A stretch of 64,000 nt of DNA. It comes from Latrodectus hesperus. Taxonomy: Eukaryota; Arthropoda; Arachnida; Araneae; Theridiidae. Where the stretch lies: positions 11,814,814-11,878,813 of the forward strand of contig CM075852.1 in NCBI GenBank assembly GCA_037975125.1. The letters are read 5' to 3'. The position numbers and the translations under genes were made by a program. Under the pieces are notes generated by a model. It ran no database searches and was not told where the DNA came from. It was given only the letters and a program-made list of their open reading frames with translations. This document shows positions 43,331 to 55,749 of this stretch, piece by piece (positions within the stretch are counted from its first letter, which is position 1; every line of letters begins with the position of its first letter).

Positions 43331-45034
43331 AAGGAAGTCTTAAAAAGTGTCACTTAAAAGTAGCTCCAAATTCGCGGCCACAGCCAAGTTACTTGGCGAC
43401 CTTTTTCCTTTCTTGCAGCAGTTTTTGTAGAGGATTTCTTAACAATTGTAATTTAATCAGCTGTGTGTAGAGATCGATGAAAAATTTAATTCGAAAATTA
43501 AATCGAATCGCATACATATTGATGATAGTAATTTGAATTCGTATAATTTTTTTTCTGCATCTAAAAGGATAAACTTGTATATTTAAATATGTGTACTGTT
43601 GTGGAAAGAGAGAGAGATAAATATGTTTCTCTATATTTCAATCTAAATAGAATTCAGTTTATTAAGAGAAAATCTAAAATTTTAGATTTACAGCGTAGTT
43701 TACTAATCTTTCCCATTCGCAATCCACTTTACAAATATTTTATCATTTGTTACATTTTGATTTTTATTGTTAGAAACATTTGACTATTTCGTCCCATGCT
43801 AGTAAAAGAAGAATTTCAAGAAATAGGGATGTTTCTAGTGTGTCTTTTTACTACTCAAGACGAAATCAAAATATTATTGTTATCACAAACTAAATGATAC
43901 CTTACTTGTTATTCAGTTTATGTCTGTTATGCTAATTTATGTTCTGAGCTGTATTTCTGATTGCATAGAAATCAATCTTCGTATTCTTGGATCCTCGTAA
44001 CCCATTACAGAAGCCAACAAATAAAATTGTCGGTATAAAGACTTGCAAATTTATTTTCAGTTTTTTCTTTCTAGTGCAAACATATGGTTGAGATTCGCGA
44101 ACACCTACCCATTTAATATATAATGCGAGATTCGCAAGATTTTTCAACGTTTTACTTCTCCAATTAATATATTTCTGAAGTTTTGTTGCTTTAATAATTA
44201 CTAAGGATACATGAAATCAAATAAAATCTAATTTAAATCATCTTTAAATATATAATTAAAATAATTATATGCATATAAAAGAAATATTTATTTTAAAGTA
44301 CAGCAAAATTACATGATGTTTTTAATATATAATTCGTTAAGTGTTTTTAATCTTATTTTGCTGCTTTAAATCTTCTCTTTGACAATTTTATTTTTTATTT
44401 AAAAAATAGAAGGCTGTTTTAAAAAGAACATAAACAATGTCCTGGATGTTTAGAAAATTGCTATAAAGGTGGAATTCATTTTTTGTTTTATATTCAGCAC
44501 ACATGAAAAAATGTTATCAATAATATGTGATTATCACAGCAAATTGTATCTGTAATTTTTCATATGTATAGAGTAATTTTTCATGTAAAATTTAGTTTCC
44601 ATTCATATTGTAAATCATAGTAACTTCTTTATATTAACTTCTTTTTTCTTTATGTCTAAACTTAATATTTTATTATTTATTTATAGTAAAATATTTATCA
44701 CAAGTTACATTAAAATAATTTTGAATAATGAGTGGTAATAAATTTATTTACTTTTCAAACACACTCACCCACCCAATTGTTAAGATGATTGATTTGTGTA
44801 CAGTTAAATGTGTTTCTCTTTAGTCATGGACATTTGTTCAGTTAGCTGGAGATTTGAGCAAGCTTTATTCATGGGTCTTCTTTTTGAAAGGATAATTGAA
44901 GGTCATAAACAGAAAACATGTTCAGTCATGTTACTCTTGAATACCAACAAGAAGACGCGTGTGTTCAGTTTTATATTGATGCAAAATTTCTTAATTTAAT
45001 CAAAATTTTATTAAAAATTTAATACTTTTAAGAA
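43331..45034. other. Upstream region, mostly AT-rich, no supported gene
   Basis: The first 100 bp beyond the promoter are still moderately GC-rich (TTCGCGGCCACAGCC near 43372, CACTTAAAAG near 43351). Beyond that only AT-rich sequence and chance frames. Confidence 0.55.
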
Positions 45035-45215
45035 TTTTTTTAAATTTAGATAAGAATATTAAGAATTGTTTAATCCATTAATTTAACTAAACACGAGAAA
45101 TTTTTTAATTTAGATAAGAATATTAAGAATTGTGTAATCCATTAATTTAACTGAATAAGATTTTTTAAAATTTAGATAAGAATATTCAGAACTGTTTAAT
45201 CCATTTTAAATATTT
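45035..45215. repeat. Three-copy minisatellite, about 62-64 bp unit
   Basis: TTTAGATAAGAATATT starts at 45045, 45109 and 45171. Each copy is followed by (A/C)AGAA(T/C)TGT(T/G)TAATCCATT; the first two copies continue into AATTTAACT. Copies differ by a few substitutions, so the array is old or slowly evolving. Confidence 0.9.
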
Positions 45216-46895
45216 TTATGCTATTCTTTAGTCTCTATTTTAGAAATATTTATTAAATTAAAATTTAATGGAATTAAGAACCTTTTTATTTACTTCTTGT
45301 TTTAACGTATTTTGAATCTTATCTGCGAAAATTTACATATTTTTGAGATAAAATGCATCATGTGCGCATTAAGCTGAAAACAACATCAAGAACAAAATCA
45401 CAAATGCTATGCAAAATTAAAGGAAATATAGAGTTTTCAATTATTGCTGAATTAATCTGAAGACTTAAACACTATAACTTAAAATTTCATTTTCAACTAA
45501 ATTTATATCAATAATTTTATCAGTTATCGAAATGGCAATAAAAAAGAATCATTTCGCACTTAATTTTTCTTAAATTATTCTTTAAATATTTTATGCAAAA
45601 TTTATAACTAGTTGCTTATATTTATTGTTCGTCTAAAATATATTATGTATTCAATGATTTTTAAAACACAAATAAAATTTATAGTAAAAACAACATCAAG
45701 AAACGACAGTAGAAATGCATATTACTTTTCGTTATTCTTATAAAATTGAGTTGGTTTCAATTGTGTATATAGAATATTTTTTATTCCATATTAAACAAAT
45801 TGAATATAATAATAATAAATTTAATGATTTTAAAATATTTTTGAAATTCCTATTCGATTTTCATATAGTGATTAAGTCTACATAAGAAACAGAAAGCAGA
45901 ATGTTTTTTCTATAGGAATATCGATATGATGGCAATTTTAGTTATTCTTGACTAACTAAAATTGCAATGTATTAATAGTAAGAACATTTTAGGATGAATT
46001 TTATGATATACTGTCAAATACCTCTCTCTCTCTTCTACTTATAATTAAAAAAAGGCTAATATAATTTTAAAATGTTACTACTGTGCGTTTTATTGAGCTT
46101 TAATATTTTGTTAAAATACGACAAAACATAAAACAGCATTTAAAGTTATAATATATGTAATTAAGCATTTAAATTATATTTACATAAGTAATTTTCAAAA
46201 ATATTATAAATATGTACACGATTTTAATTTTTGGAATTATTATTGAAATTTGCTGATTTAGACAATATTTTATTAGACGTGCAACATCAATATCAATTAT
46301 TATAAATCGAAGCAAAAGCTTCATTTTAATTTACTGTGATTTGCTGGTTTTCTTTATCACCAGAAAGAATAATATTTCACTTGATAAAGGATATTATGCA
46401 GACATATACTTTATTTAACACTTGTCGAGGAATTTAATATTTTTCCTTTAGATTTTTCCTTCGAAAAGGAACAGATTCTTGTATGTAACTTAGTTTATAG
46501 CGTTCTATTTTAGTATTTTGTGGAAAAAAATGAAATTTTATTTATATTTTTGTGCTTGCGTAACCAGGGATTCAATAAAAATCATGTCCATGGTAAGGAA
46601 ACACGCCTTAATCGCTTAGCTAGGAACAACGACAAATATTTACTTTGCAAATATGTGTCAAATACATGAATGAGCTTCAAAAAAGTAGTTTGACCATCTG
46701 AATATACAAAGTAGTTTGCCATTTACACATAAAAGCAAAGGTGTTCAAACAAAATACAATTATAATTAAATGAGATGAATTTGCCAACACACACACAATA
46801 TTAGAATAAATATTTGCATAAACTGAGCAAACCTATTTCGTTTCATCAATAATATTCTTTTCATAAAAATCTAATTTTCAGAATCATAACATGTC

Positions 46896-47722
46896 TTCTT
46901 CTTCTTCTTCTTCTTAGAATTGGGTTTGTATGTCATTGGGCACCTCTGCTTTTATCAGCATTTTGTACCATTAACTCCAAACCCAATGTTTCCTAGTTCC
47001 AGTTGCTCGGGTCACCCACTTTATTAATAAAGTCCGATAACCCTTTAATGGAGTCTAGGTGTAACTCTCTAGTACGGATGATGTCTAAAGAAGTTAATCT
47101 AGGGAGGGCAAGAGCCTCACATTCGTAAATGATATGCTCTGCCGTTTCCTCTTGCGTATGACATTTCCAGCAGATAGGGTCTTGTTGAAACAGTCCCATC
47201 TGGTCAGAAAGTCAGTCATGCTAGGAATAGCTTCCTGACTTTCACCAGAAGAAGAAGGTTTGGAGGTCATTTCTACCTCAAGGGAAGGATTCATTGCTGC
47301 CCCTTTACAAGATTGCCTCTGAGTTCCCTTGTCTTTTTCAGCAAGGTCTACTTCAGAGGCTTCACCTGCAAATGCAGAAAGGTTTCTTATTACTTGTGTC
47401 TTTTCAGCCACAAGATAACAATTAAAAAGCTCAGGTAATACAAGTCCACCCAGCATTGCCTGAGTTACTGGGCAAGGCAAATTACTCTAGAAGTTCGCCA
47501 GGCAACTAGAGGCTCCGTTAAGACACCAATACCGCGGTGCCAATTAGCCCTAGGTACGGAACGCATAACACCAGGGTTTACGGGAGCTGGTTCGCGGCCT
47601 CTGATTTTATATTCAAGGCTATCCTGTCATTCCTACAGGACATTCGGCGATCCACCACCTGCCGACGCGCCTGGTGGCTGCTCAAGCCCCAGGGAGGTAC
47701 ACGTACTCTAGATAGTTCCAGG
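46896..47722 (-). mobile_element. Internally deleted non-LTR retrotransposon with target-site duplication
   Basis: On the minus strand the element starts near CCTGGAACTATCTAGAGTAC and has a GC-rich leader of about 250 bp. An open frame of polar, ORF1-like sequence follows (47094-47480). It then passes directly into the extreme C terminus of a LINE ORF2 (46993-47199). It ends with a short 3' UTR and an (AAG)n tail at about 46896-46916. GACATGT occurs on both sides (46889-46895 and 47723-47729, given on the minus strand), consistent with a target-site duplication. The reverse transcriptase core is missing, so the copy is non-autonomous. The join looks like a 5' end plus ORF1 start fused to a 3' end; an alternative is two independently inserted fragments. 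Confidence 0.75.
46993..47199 (-). pseudogene. C-terminal fragment of LINE ORF2 (zinc-knuckle region)
   Basis: The frame reads GLFQQDPICWKCHTQEETAE, then HIIYECEALALPRLTSLDII, and ends GDPSNWN with a stop. The C-x2-C, then H, then C arrangement with EETAEHIIYEC is the conserved tail that follows the reverse transcriptase (and RNase H, when present) in I/Jockey-type non-LTR elements. All upstream catalytic parts are absent, so no activity is possible. The frame differs from that of the ORF1-like part upstream. Confidence 0.75.
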
Positions 47723-47989
47723 ACATGTCACTCTAGATATTTTTTTTTTAAATTTTTTTTTGAGATTTATTAGATTTAATTTGTAAATTCTCTTATGTGT
47801 TTTTTTCTAAACAAACTTTTCAGTATATACATCTACATCTATGTTGCAAATATGTATAATTTTATATATTAATGTATAACACTTTAAAAAACAACTCCTT
47901 CTCCTTAAATGTTTAAGTTTATACAATTAGTATCTGGATAAATATTTTGCTTAAGCGTTTGTGCTTTGTATTGATAAAATGTTTCACGT

Positions 47990-48110
47990 GAGTGCAGGTA
48001 CGTAATCTCAAACCGGTTAATCGAAGATGATCACGGAGAGATAGCGCGAAACCTTCTCATTCTATTGTTTCCTTTCCACTTTCACCATCGGACATCGAGA
48101 TTATGTCTGG
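47990..48110. promoter_or_regulatory. Small GC-elevated patch with Grainyhead-type palindrome
   Basis: AACCGGTT (48011-48018) is the symmetric high-affinity Grainyhead core. It is followed by AATCGAAGATGATCACGG and GATAGCGCGAAACC. The patch is short and isolated. A chance match is possible. Confidence 0.25.
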
Positions 48111-49480
48111 TTAAAATAATATTGCTCTGATGCATATTCCATTTGAAAATTTATTAATTGATTTACGTTTTCAATTTCACATTGCATTTTACAGATTTTA
48201 GAATCGTCAATGTCTTGCTGGATTTGGTTATCAGTTAGTAAATTACATATTTCTAAGCATGATTTGCTACGAAAAAAAAAAAAACATTCATGAAATTTTC
48301 AACTTAATATGAATAACTAGTAAATAATATTAAGCATTTTATGGCATTTCTACGTTTCTGTTTTATGTAATGTATTCTAATTTTGATGATTTTTTTTTAA
48401 AATTTGAATTTTAAGTTTTATAAAAGTTTTTGTTTTATATTTTCTTAATCTTTTTTCGAGAAAATATCTTTAAAGTTTTTCTACACACAACACAAACCTT
48501 TCTGTTTTAGAATACTTGAAGTTACATTTCCAGTGAGTTTGCATTTTTATGTCACATCTAATAGTGAAATCATAGAAAAATTTTTTAATCATCCTCAGTG
48601 CAGATATTACTGAATATTTATGACTAAATACCATGACAATACGGCATATTTAAAAAAAAAACGATGTTATTAATTAAGGTTTGGAAGCACGCCTAATTTT
48701 CTACAAATATTTTCATATATAAGTTCCTTCTCCTAATGAGCATATTAATATGAAAGAACTTTTTGGAAAAGGAAATCCTAAAATTTAAACTGACAAAACT
48801 ATCATTATCAATTTACATATTTTTCTTTATAAGCATAGTAATATTCTTATATAAAAGGCGAAAAATATTTTTTCCATTTGATATATTATAGTTGTCAATT
48901 TACAACAACATTTTATTAAAGATTTTCGCAACATTTTTATCTTTATCATTTGCTGATTTTAATAAAATATTAAAAACATTTATTAGGTACTTCCTAGAAC
49001 TTTTTGTCCATTTTAATAATCAGTACTACAATTCTAGCACCAGTTAAAGGATTCGTATTGTAATTTGTCATTTATTACAAATCCCAACATGATTATTTTA
49101 ACAATTTTTCATTCATTTATAGAAATTGCATTATTTTATTTTACAGTACTTTTTTTCTATTATAATTTGACTGTAAGACGATGACTGTAAGGTTGAACTA
49201 ATTCTCCTGAGAAGAAAGAGACTGTAGAGTCATTAATCAAATAGTAAATCAGTCTCCTATTCTGATGTAAGTTTTTCTTAATGATCACCTCACATGTCTT
49301 TCACAGAAATAGTAAAATTTCTAATTATCAGTATTGCTGCAAAGGAAGAAAGTCCATCGAGCAAGAATATCTGAAGTCAAAATTCGCATCATTCCCAATG
49401 AATCGAGCCACTACAGTGCAACAACGGAGAAAATTTCCGACACACTTGCTCTTTTTGTCATTTTTTCATGAATAGTTGCT
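48111..49480. other. AT-rich DNA without a recognisable gene
   Basis: No supported feature. Confidence 0.6.
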
Positions 49481-49611
49481 AACTCGAAGATACATTTTTT
49501 TCCAACGGTGGACACTTGGGTGACGAACCCTTTGCCACAATAAGGCCAGAAACTGCTACTCATTTGTCGTTACCCAGCGGGCACCTGTGAACGAAATCAC
49601 GGAAGCGAGTA

Positions 49612-49797
49612 GCGTTGCCTGCGCCATACCCCCACAAACCCGCTTATAGGGTGGGTCACATTCATACATCAACACAGAAGAAAGGACAGAGAGAACAGAG
49701 GAAGATAGTAACATCCATGCTTGAACCGGGATTCAAACCCAGGACCCACAGCTCAGGAGTCAGGAGCGCTAACCACTCAGTCATTGGTCAGCGCAAC
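49612..49797 (-). mobile_element. tRNA-derived SINE with a variant head on the family A body
   Basis: On the minus strand the head reads GACTGAGTGGTTAGCGCTCC, then GGTCCTGGGTTTGAATCCCG (box B). This is a different tRNA-like start from the Glu/Asp-like head of family A. The following body (GCATGGATGTTACTATC, CTGTCCTTTC, CACCCTATAAGCGGGT) is the same as in family A. The copy stops before the 3' module and lacks a clear target-site duplication, so it is probably truncated. Confidence 0.8.
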
Positions 49798-50725
49798 TAC
49801 TATACATATCTACAAAGAAAAAATTTAAAGTGAAGAAAGCATTTATGAAAGAAAGTAGAAGTATCATATGTCTAAATTCATACTTTATTTGCATTATTGT
49901 AATTTTTTGTTTGCATTTTACTAATTTTAAATGCGCTTTGTTCACAATTCTAATGATATTTTGGGCATTCAATAATAATTATGTGCAATAAAACTATATT
50001 TATTCTTCTAAAATCACAAAATATACTTCTCTATTTATTATGTCTTTTATCTATTACCGAAATTTCAATGTGAGAATTATATCTTATACTTTTCTGTAAG
50101 CTTTATTTATTTAACGATTTCAAGTAAAAAATAGAGCTTATATAGTTTTAAATTTGAACTAATCTTTTGTATACTTTCATAGTTAAATAATCCGGGGGTT
50201 TTGATTCCTTTTACTTTCAATTGCAGTTCTTACTTTTCTTTGCACTAAAGTAAGTAAAATAATACAAATGGTTATAATGAAAAAATATTTCAGTATTTTT
50301 ATAAAGCTTTAAAAACTCAAATTGTCTAGCACTTGGTTTTAGTATAAAATATTGAAGGGTGTATAGTAATATAATAACATATTAAATTATGAAGTAACTT
50401 TTTTCTAACTGTTATGGGGGCAAATGAAGAAATTTAAATGTTGTGGTCACATACCATGTGTATAAAACTTTAAATCTAAATATATAAAATGAATATAAAA
50501 ATGCTAATTTTTGTATAATGTAAAAACACTGATATTTAACTTACCTATGCAGTTAGATAATTATCTAGGTAAATAATTAACTTTCGTTTCATTTAAGAAC
50601 TTATATTTATTATACTTTTCAGTAAATAATGAAAAAAATATTCCATTAGGAAAAAATATAGCTAAATATAGTTTAAATTCTGAAATTTAAGAAGACACAA
50701 TGTTTGTATTGTCGCTCAACGGCCA
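49798..50725. other. AT-rich DNA without a recognisable gene
   Basis: No supported feature. Confidence 0.6.
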
Positions 50726-50866
50726 TTTTTTGCACACGAGGGCTAGTCAGACCAGGACCTACGTTTTAAAGTAGATTCCGAACCACTACAAATATACATG
50801 CCCAAGACGGGATTCGAACTGTTGAACCGAAGGCAAGAGCACTATTCATTCGGCTTCCAGCTCGGC
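50726..50866 (-). mobile_element. tRNA-derived SINE, family B
   Basis: On the minus strand, GCCGAGCTGGAAGCCGAATG starts a tRNA-like head with box B AGTTCGAATCCCG. The body has TTTGTAGTGGTTCGGAATC, then GGTCCTGGTCTGACTAGC, and the end is CTCGTGTGCAAAAAA. It is the best-preserved family B copy. Confidence 0.75.
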
Positions 50867-51870
50867 AAAGAAGGCACAAAACAATTTTAGGGAAAATAAA
50901 ATTAGAAAGAAATGTTTTAAGGCAACGAAGTTAAAGAGCATGAAGTATTTTTGTACGATGACCTAGAAGCAGGAACACACTCTTCGGAGTGGGAAAACTG
51001 GGCTCCGTTCCAGCCACTAATGAACAATAGGAATTAGAAGCTCCCCTCCTGTTTTTTGGAATGTACATCTGTCATGATGGGTGCTTGGGAATTTTCTTAA
51101 CTGTAACACGTGAATACGGATCAATATTCATGAAAAATCTTCTCAGAATGCTTAATATGACTGGTCTTTAAATAACCTTCATCTATTGAGTTATTGGTAT
51201 GAGTTGGCAAAACTGAATGGGCATGTATATACTGCCAGCATATTGATTACATCAAAAGTAAATATTAAATTTATCTCATAAATTAATTATCAGTTAATTT
51301 GTATTAATTATTAATTAATAATTAAAATAAATAAAATTTATCTAAACTTATTTTATGGCTGTGAATGAAGTTCTAACCAATCACACTGTGTAATCTTAAC
51401 CACTATGCTATTTCAAGCACAAGGTTGTAAAATGTGAAAAATAGGAAATTTTTCAAATGTAAAAGCTTTTTACTTCTGAAGAAAACTTAATAACCATCTA
51501 AAATTAGATTTCGTTTAGATTTTAAAATTCTTGCATTGGTGTAGGAAACACTTACAAGCAAAATGTATTCTTTTCATTAAATAAAAACGAAGGAAGATTT
51601 TAAGTGAATGATGCTCATTTATATCGCCACAAGTTCACCATTGGATACGTTAAAATTGTGTGCTGTTGGATATCTTAGTGTTCTAGAAAGAAATGTGTCG
51701 GAAAGTCTACTAGAATGAATATTCTACTGTATATGTAAGTTGGGAAAAGCTGATTCTTTTTTATTCAGAACCTAACTAAACAGGAGTATACTGGGCAGTT
51801 AAATCGAGCCCCCCACCCACATTAGAAGGGCACCGGAATCGAATTGAAAGCTTATTTTACGTTGCACAGA

Positions 51871-52178
51871 GCCGACCAACTTGTCTAGTGGTCAGCGTGC
51901 CTGACTACGGATAAGGAGGTCCTGGGTTCGAATCCCGGTTCGGGCATGGATGTACTTTCTCTCTCTATCTGTTCTGTGTTTGTCCTTTCCTTGTATGTGG
52001 TGTAAATGGTTGCCTACCCTATAAACGGGTCCCTATGGCATGTGTGTAGAGCAAAGTCGTACTTTCACCTGCATGGTGCTCTGATTTAAACGAAAGACGC
52101 TCCCAATCGACTTAATTCGCATAGTATAGCGAGCTTGGCTTGTCCAAGTGTCATTAGTAAACAACAACAACAACAACA
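51871..52178 (+). mobile_element. tRNA-derived SINE, family A head and body with tail type 2, complete with target-site duplication
   Basis: A 308-bp copy with a well-preserved head: TTGTCTAGTGGTCAGCGTGC (box A region) and CTGGGTTCGAATCCCGG (box B). The family A body follows. After CATGTGTGTAG it diverges from the other copies into a different 3' module (AAAGTCGTACTTTCACCTGC to GGCTTGTCCAAGTGTC) and ends in (AAC)6. A 9-bp direct repeat, TTGCACAGA, flanks it at 51862-51870 and 52179-52187. Its intact box B and clear duplication make it the youngest-looking SINE here. Confidence 0.95.
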
Positions 52179-52187
52179 TTGCACAGA

Positions 52188-53585
52188 ATCGCTTGCGATA
52201 TCGAATAGATAGTTTGTTGTTGTGAAGCAGAGGGGGCGATTAGGTTAAGTAAAGCCATGCTTTCATTACTGTGTGGAAAATAGTAAATAGCATTTATGAA
52301 ATAAGATACCAGAAAATATAAAATGTAAATAACATTGCAAATTAATAATAATACTTACAAATAATTACAAAAGCCTAAGTATTGAACGCACAGTTATTAA
52401 CTTGTCCTTTATTTCACACCATACGTTTCGAAACATGTTACAAAGAAGAGATGGGTGAAAGCTAAAATATGAAAAGTCAATGGCCATATTCTTTCTCTGA
52501 TTTGTAAAAATATTCAAAATTTAATTTAGAAACCTTAATTTTGACTATTTTCTGTCATTTTTTGTTCTATCAAGAGTAATCTTGCACAAAAAACATTGCA
52601 ATGATTTTGATATTTTGTTTAGATCAGACATTATATTAATTTATAAAACTGATTTTTGTAAACTTACTTCTGAAGCCGATTTAAAAAAATTCTTTTATTT
52701 AAATATTTTTTTTATCTTTTATCTATTATTAAAGTTATTCTATGGAAATTTTATACATTTTTCATTTGAAAAAATGTTTGATATTGATTAATAAAGATAT
52801 TTTGACAGCTTACATACAATGAATGTTGAATACGATAAGTTAAATGAAACGAACACAGTTCTGGCTTTTGTTGCTAAAATATTGAGGAAGTTAACATCAG
52901 ACTTATAATAACCGTTTTGTTATCGAAGAATATTGAAATTCCAGTAGTGTCTATACAGTTTCTGAATTAGTTTAACATCGAAAAATCTTGGAATACAATC
53001 GACTAATAACTTTAAATAACCTCAATGTTCTAAGTTCTCTAGAATATACAAAATGGCAGATTGTTCTTTAGATGAATAATTTTATTAATAACTTACTAAA
53101 TAATGAATAAGTGCATTGAAGCAATGAGAGGTGTATAGGATATTGTGTGTGTGTGCAGGTGATATAAGTTGATGGGAAAACTTTATCTTTAGGATTCGTT
53201 CATTTGGGGGGAGGAAATGTATCTTATCTGCGATATTGAAAAGTGTTCAGAAACTTATCATCCTTTGATAAACTTTGTTGCATCCATATAATAACCAAGC
53301 TTATATGAGTGGAAACATTAAAACTTTTTTTTTACAATTTAAAGAAGTGTATCATTTTTCATATTAGAGATTTTTAATGAATTAGTGTTAAGAAACCCCT
53401 AAAAGGAATTAATGACATTAAACATTTCGAAAATATGCATAACTTCATGACTACTCTGACTAACTATTTCATTTACTATTTCTTTATTATTCTGAAGCAA
53501 GAAACAGAGCGTAATCTAAATATTTATCAAATAATAAAGAGATGAATAAATGGTAGAAACGAAAATTTATCTTGTAACAACACTT
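52188..53585. other. AT-rich DNA without a recognisable gene
   Basis: No supported gene. A short GTGTGTGTG run lies near 53144. Confidence 0.6.
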
Positions 53586-53589
53586 GCTG

Positions 53590-53895
53590 TTTGGAGTGCG
53601 CAAACTTAGTTGTGTATTTCTTCTTAGCTAAATGGAGCAAGAAATGGCAGCACTTTGAAATATTCAAAGGTTTTTCTGGGTCACTGTCTGACCATTTCAT
53701 CACAAGACAAACCCTCGATGATGAGCAAATAAGTGGCAAATGGTCCCAAAGCGGAAAAGTAGCAAAAAAGGGTGTCGATGTAACGGCATGAAGCGAGTAC
53801 CACCTGCGAGACCCATGCGACAGGTGGTGAGTGTAACGGAAACTGGCCTACGCACGCCAGTGCACCCCCTCCATACGATCTCCCTCGGGTTTTTC
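53590..53895. promoter_or_regulatory. GC-elevated island with E-box cluster shared with the 26.9 kb island
   Basis: GAAGCGAGTA (53790-53799), CCACCTGC and ATGCGACAGGTGGTGA (53815-53830) lie in order. The first and last recur in the same order at 26902-26931. AAACTGGCCT follows, aligning with AAACCGGCTT at 26931-26940. Frames of 65-70 codons on both strands have no recognisable motif. On the gene model it lies 10 kb upstream of the promoter. Confidence 0.4.
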
Positions 53896-53899
53896 ATTT

Positions 53900-54395
53900 A
53901 GTTTTTAATTTGCCCTTAAAGTAAATAGAATTGATAGATAGACTTTTCGCGAAACATGGGAGAAGTTTAAAAATATATCCATAAAAAAATTCATATTTAA
54001 TATTCCCATTTAATATTGAGTAAAGATAAGACCATTCATGAAAAAATAACTTTGCTTAAGGCTTTTAAATCCTTTCAAAATGTATTTGTTTCATTTAATA
54101 CAGTGAATAAAATGAATTTTTTTATGCGTGTTCTGTTACATTTGCTTTGTGTTTCTAACGCACTCTTAAAGTTTACTAGTTCTATTTGAATAATGATACG
54201 ATTTTTAACATTAAAAAAGTTTTGTTTATTTATTATTGTTAATAAGAGCTGTAAATACAAGTAAGGATTCTGTTTATTGACGTCAATAATACACACACAC
54301 ACAATTAATGTAAAACAATAACAAGTTTCTCATTATTTATTTTGGATTTTATTGTTATTTGAATTACAGTAATATTATGACACAGATAATGCCTT
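53900..54395. other. AT-rich DNA without a recognisable gene
   Basis: No supported feature; a short (AC)n run lies at about 54291-54302. Confidence 0.6.
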
Positions 54396-54550
54396 CTAGA
54401 CAGAGTAGTCGAATGGTTACCACTCTGGTCTTTGGTTTCACAGTTCGTGGGTTCGAATCTTCCCCCTAGCTTGGATGTTTTGTAATAACTCAGAATTCAT
54501 ATGAAACTGTCGGGATTCCGGTCTAATTCTTGGAACTCGTGTGCAAAAAT
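54396..54550 (+). mobile_element. tRNA-derived SINE, family B
   Basis: The head is GAGTAGTCGAATGGTTACCA with box B GTGGGTTCGAATCTT (54447-54461). The body begins CTTGGATGTTTTGTAATAAC and continues to GATTCCGGTCTAATTCTTGG. It ends with CTCGTGTGCAAAAATT. The next 180 bp to about 54740 is less AT-rich than the flanks and may be further repeat sequence. Confidence 0.75.
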
Positions 54551-54924
54551 TTATCTTTGAGAAGCAAGCAACTCAAATTATACAGGACGAATTTTCATAA
54601 AAGGACATTTCCGCTTCGCAAGAAATTATACCCGAAATATTTTCAAGCATCTTCCTCAGCATGTACTTTTTGGAAGCCGAAAAGCTATGCTCATCTCCTG
54701 TCACTCGACAGTGACTGAGATCCAGCCCAGGGCTTTCTACACCGAACAGCAAAATTTCTTCAATACACCAATATGAAATCATATTCAATAATCAACGTTC
54801 TTATCTTATTTCATGTGAGTCATAGATGCCAAAAATACAAAAGAATTGATTTCCTATGCCTATTATTGTAAGTTCAATGAAATTAATCAATACGGAAAAT
54901 GTATTAATTTTAAAATGTAAAACG

Positions 54925-55195
54925 TTGGAAGCGCTTCGTGCTTATAAAGCACAGGTTCGATCCTTAAACTAGTCGAGGTCGACTCAGACTAACTTCTCTT
55001 CAGTGGGTAGATAAAACTGAGTACCAAGCATATTTTTAAACTAAACACTTTGAGTTTCGCGTTTGGCTGATTACCTAATCGGGACTTAGAACACCCTAGA
55101 ACCTTTGCACCCTAGAACCCTCGGTCCTAGAAACAATATGTTCACAATAGGCCCTGGTATGGGCTGTTGTGCCACTGAATTTAGTTTAGTTAATT
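54925..55195 (+). mobile_element. tRNA-derived SINE, family D with head
   Basis: The head has a box B-like ACAGGTTCGATCC (about 54951). Then come TTCAGTGGGTAGATAAAACT and GAGTACCAAGC and the rest of the module shared with 33948-34142, ending GGGCTGTTGTGCCACTG and a (TTTAG)n-type tail. A short internal duplication ACCCTAGAAC occurs at about 55091 and 55110. Ends are approximate. Confidence 0.75.
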
Positions 55196-55745
55196 TAATT
55201 GAAAAAAAGTGCGAAACAAGATCTATTTCCTTCATTCTTTTTCATATGTGTAAAAAATTTGTAAAATATAAATTGAATATGTTATGTTAAAATTTTCATT
55301 TAAATTAGAAATATATTTATTCTATATTATTTATTATAATATTATAAAATAAATTGAGAATACATATTTAATGAAAAATTTCCTTCTGTAACTTATGCAG
55401 TTATATTTCAGTATTTTAAATGAAGTAAGATATTTTTAAGAATCTAGATATAATACCCAAAATATGAATTATTTTTATTTATTGTTTCATACATAATACT
55501 GTTAAAATTTTAGCATGGAAGCTAAGCATTGAGTAATGGTTCTGCTTAAGTTATCACTCTTTATTTAAAAGTAATAATATCTAAAATTTGAATGAGAATA
55601 TTACGTAAGCTGCAATGTAAAATTCACTTTTTCCTCATATTAATAACATGAATGAAAATGAAAATTGAACATTTAAAAAAAAGATAAAGATTTATGATTT
55701 AAAGAAATACCAAAATTGCGCATGCGTAAAAATTGCTAAAGTTTA
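55196..55745. other. AT-rich DNA without a recognisable gene
   Basis: No supported feature. Confidence 0.6.
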
Positions 55746-55749
55746 AATT

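Noticed and set aside
51871..51950. Possible functional tRNA gene
   Set aside because: The tRNA-like start with box A and B is the head of a SINE. The cloverleaf is not complete, and the same sequence recurs with a shared body at other sites.
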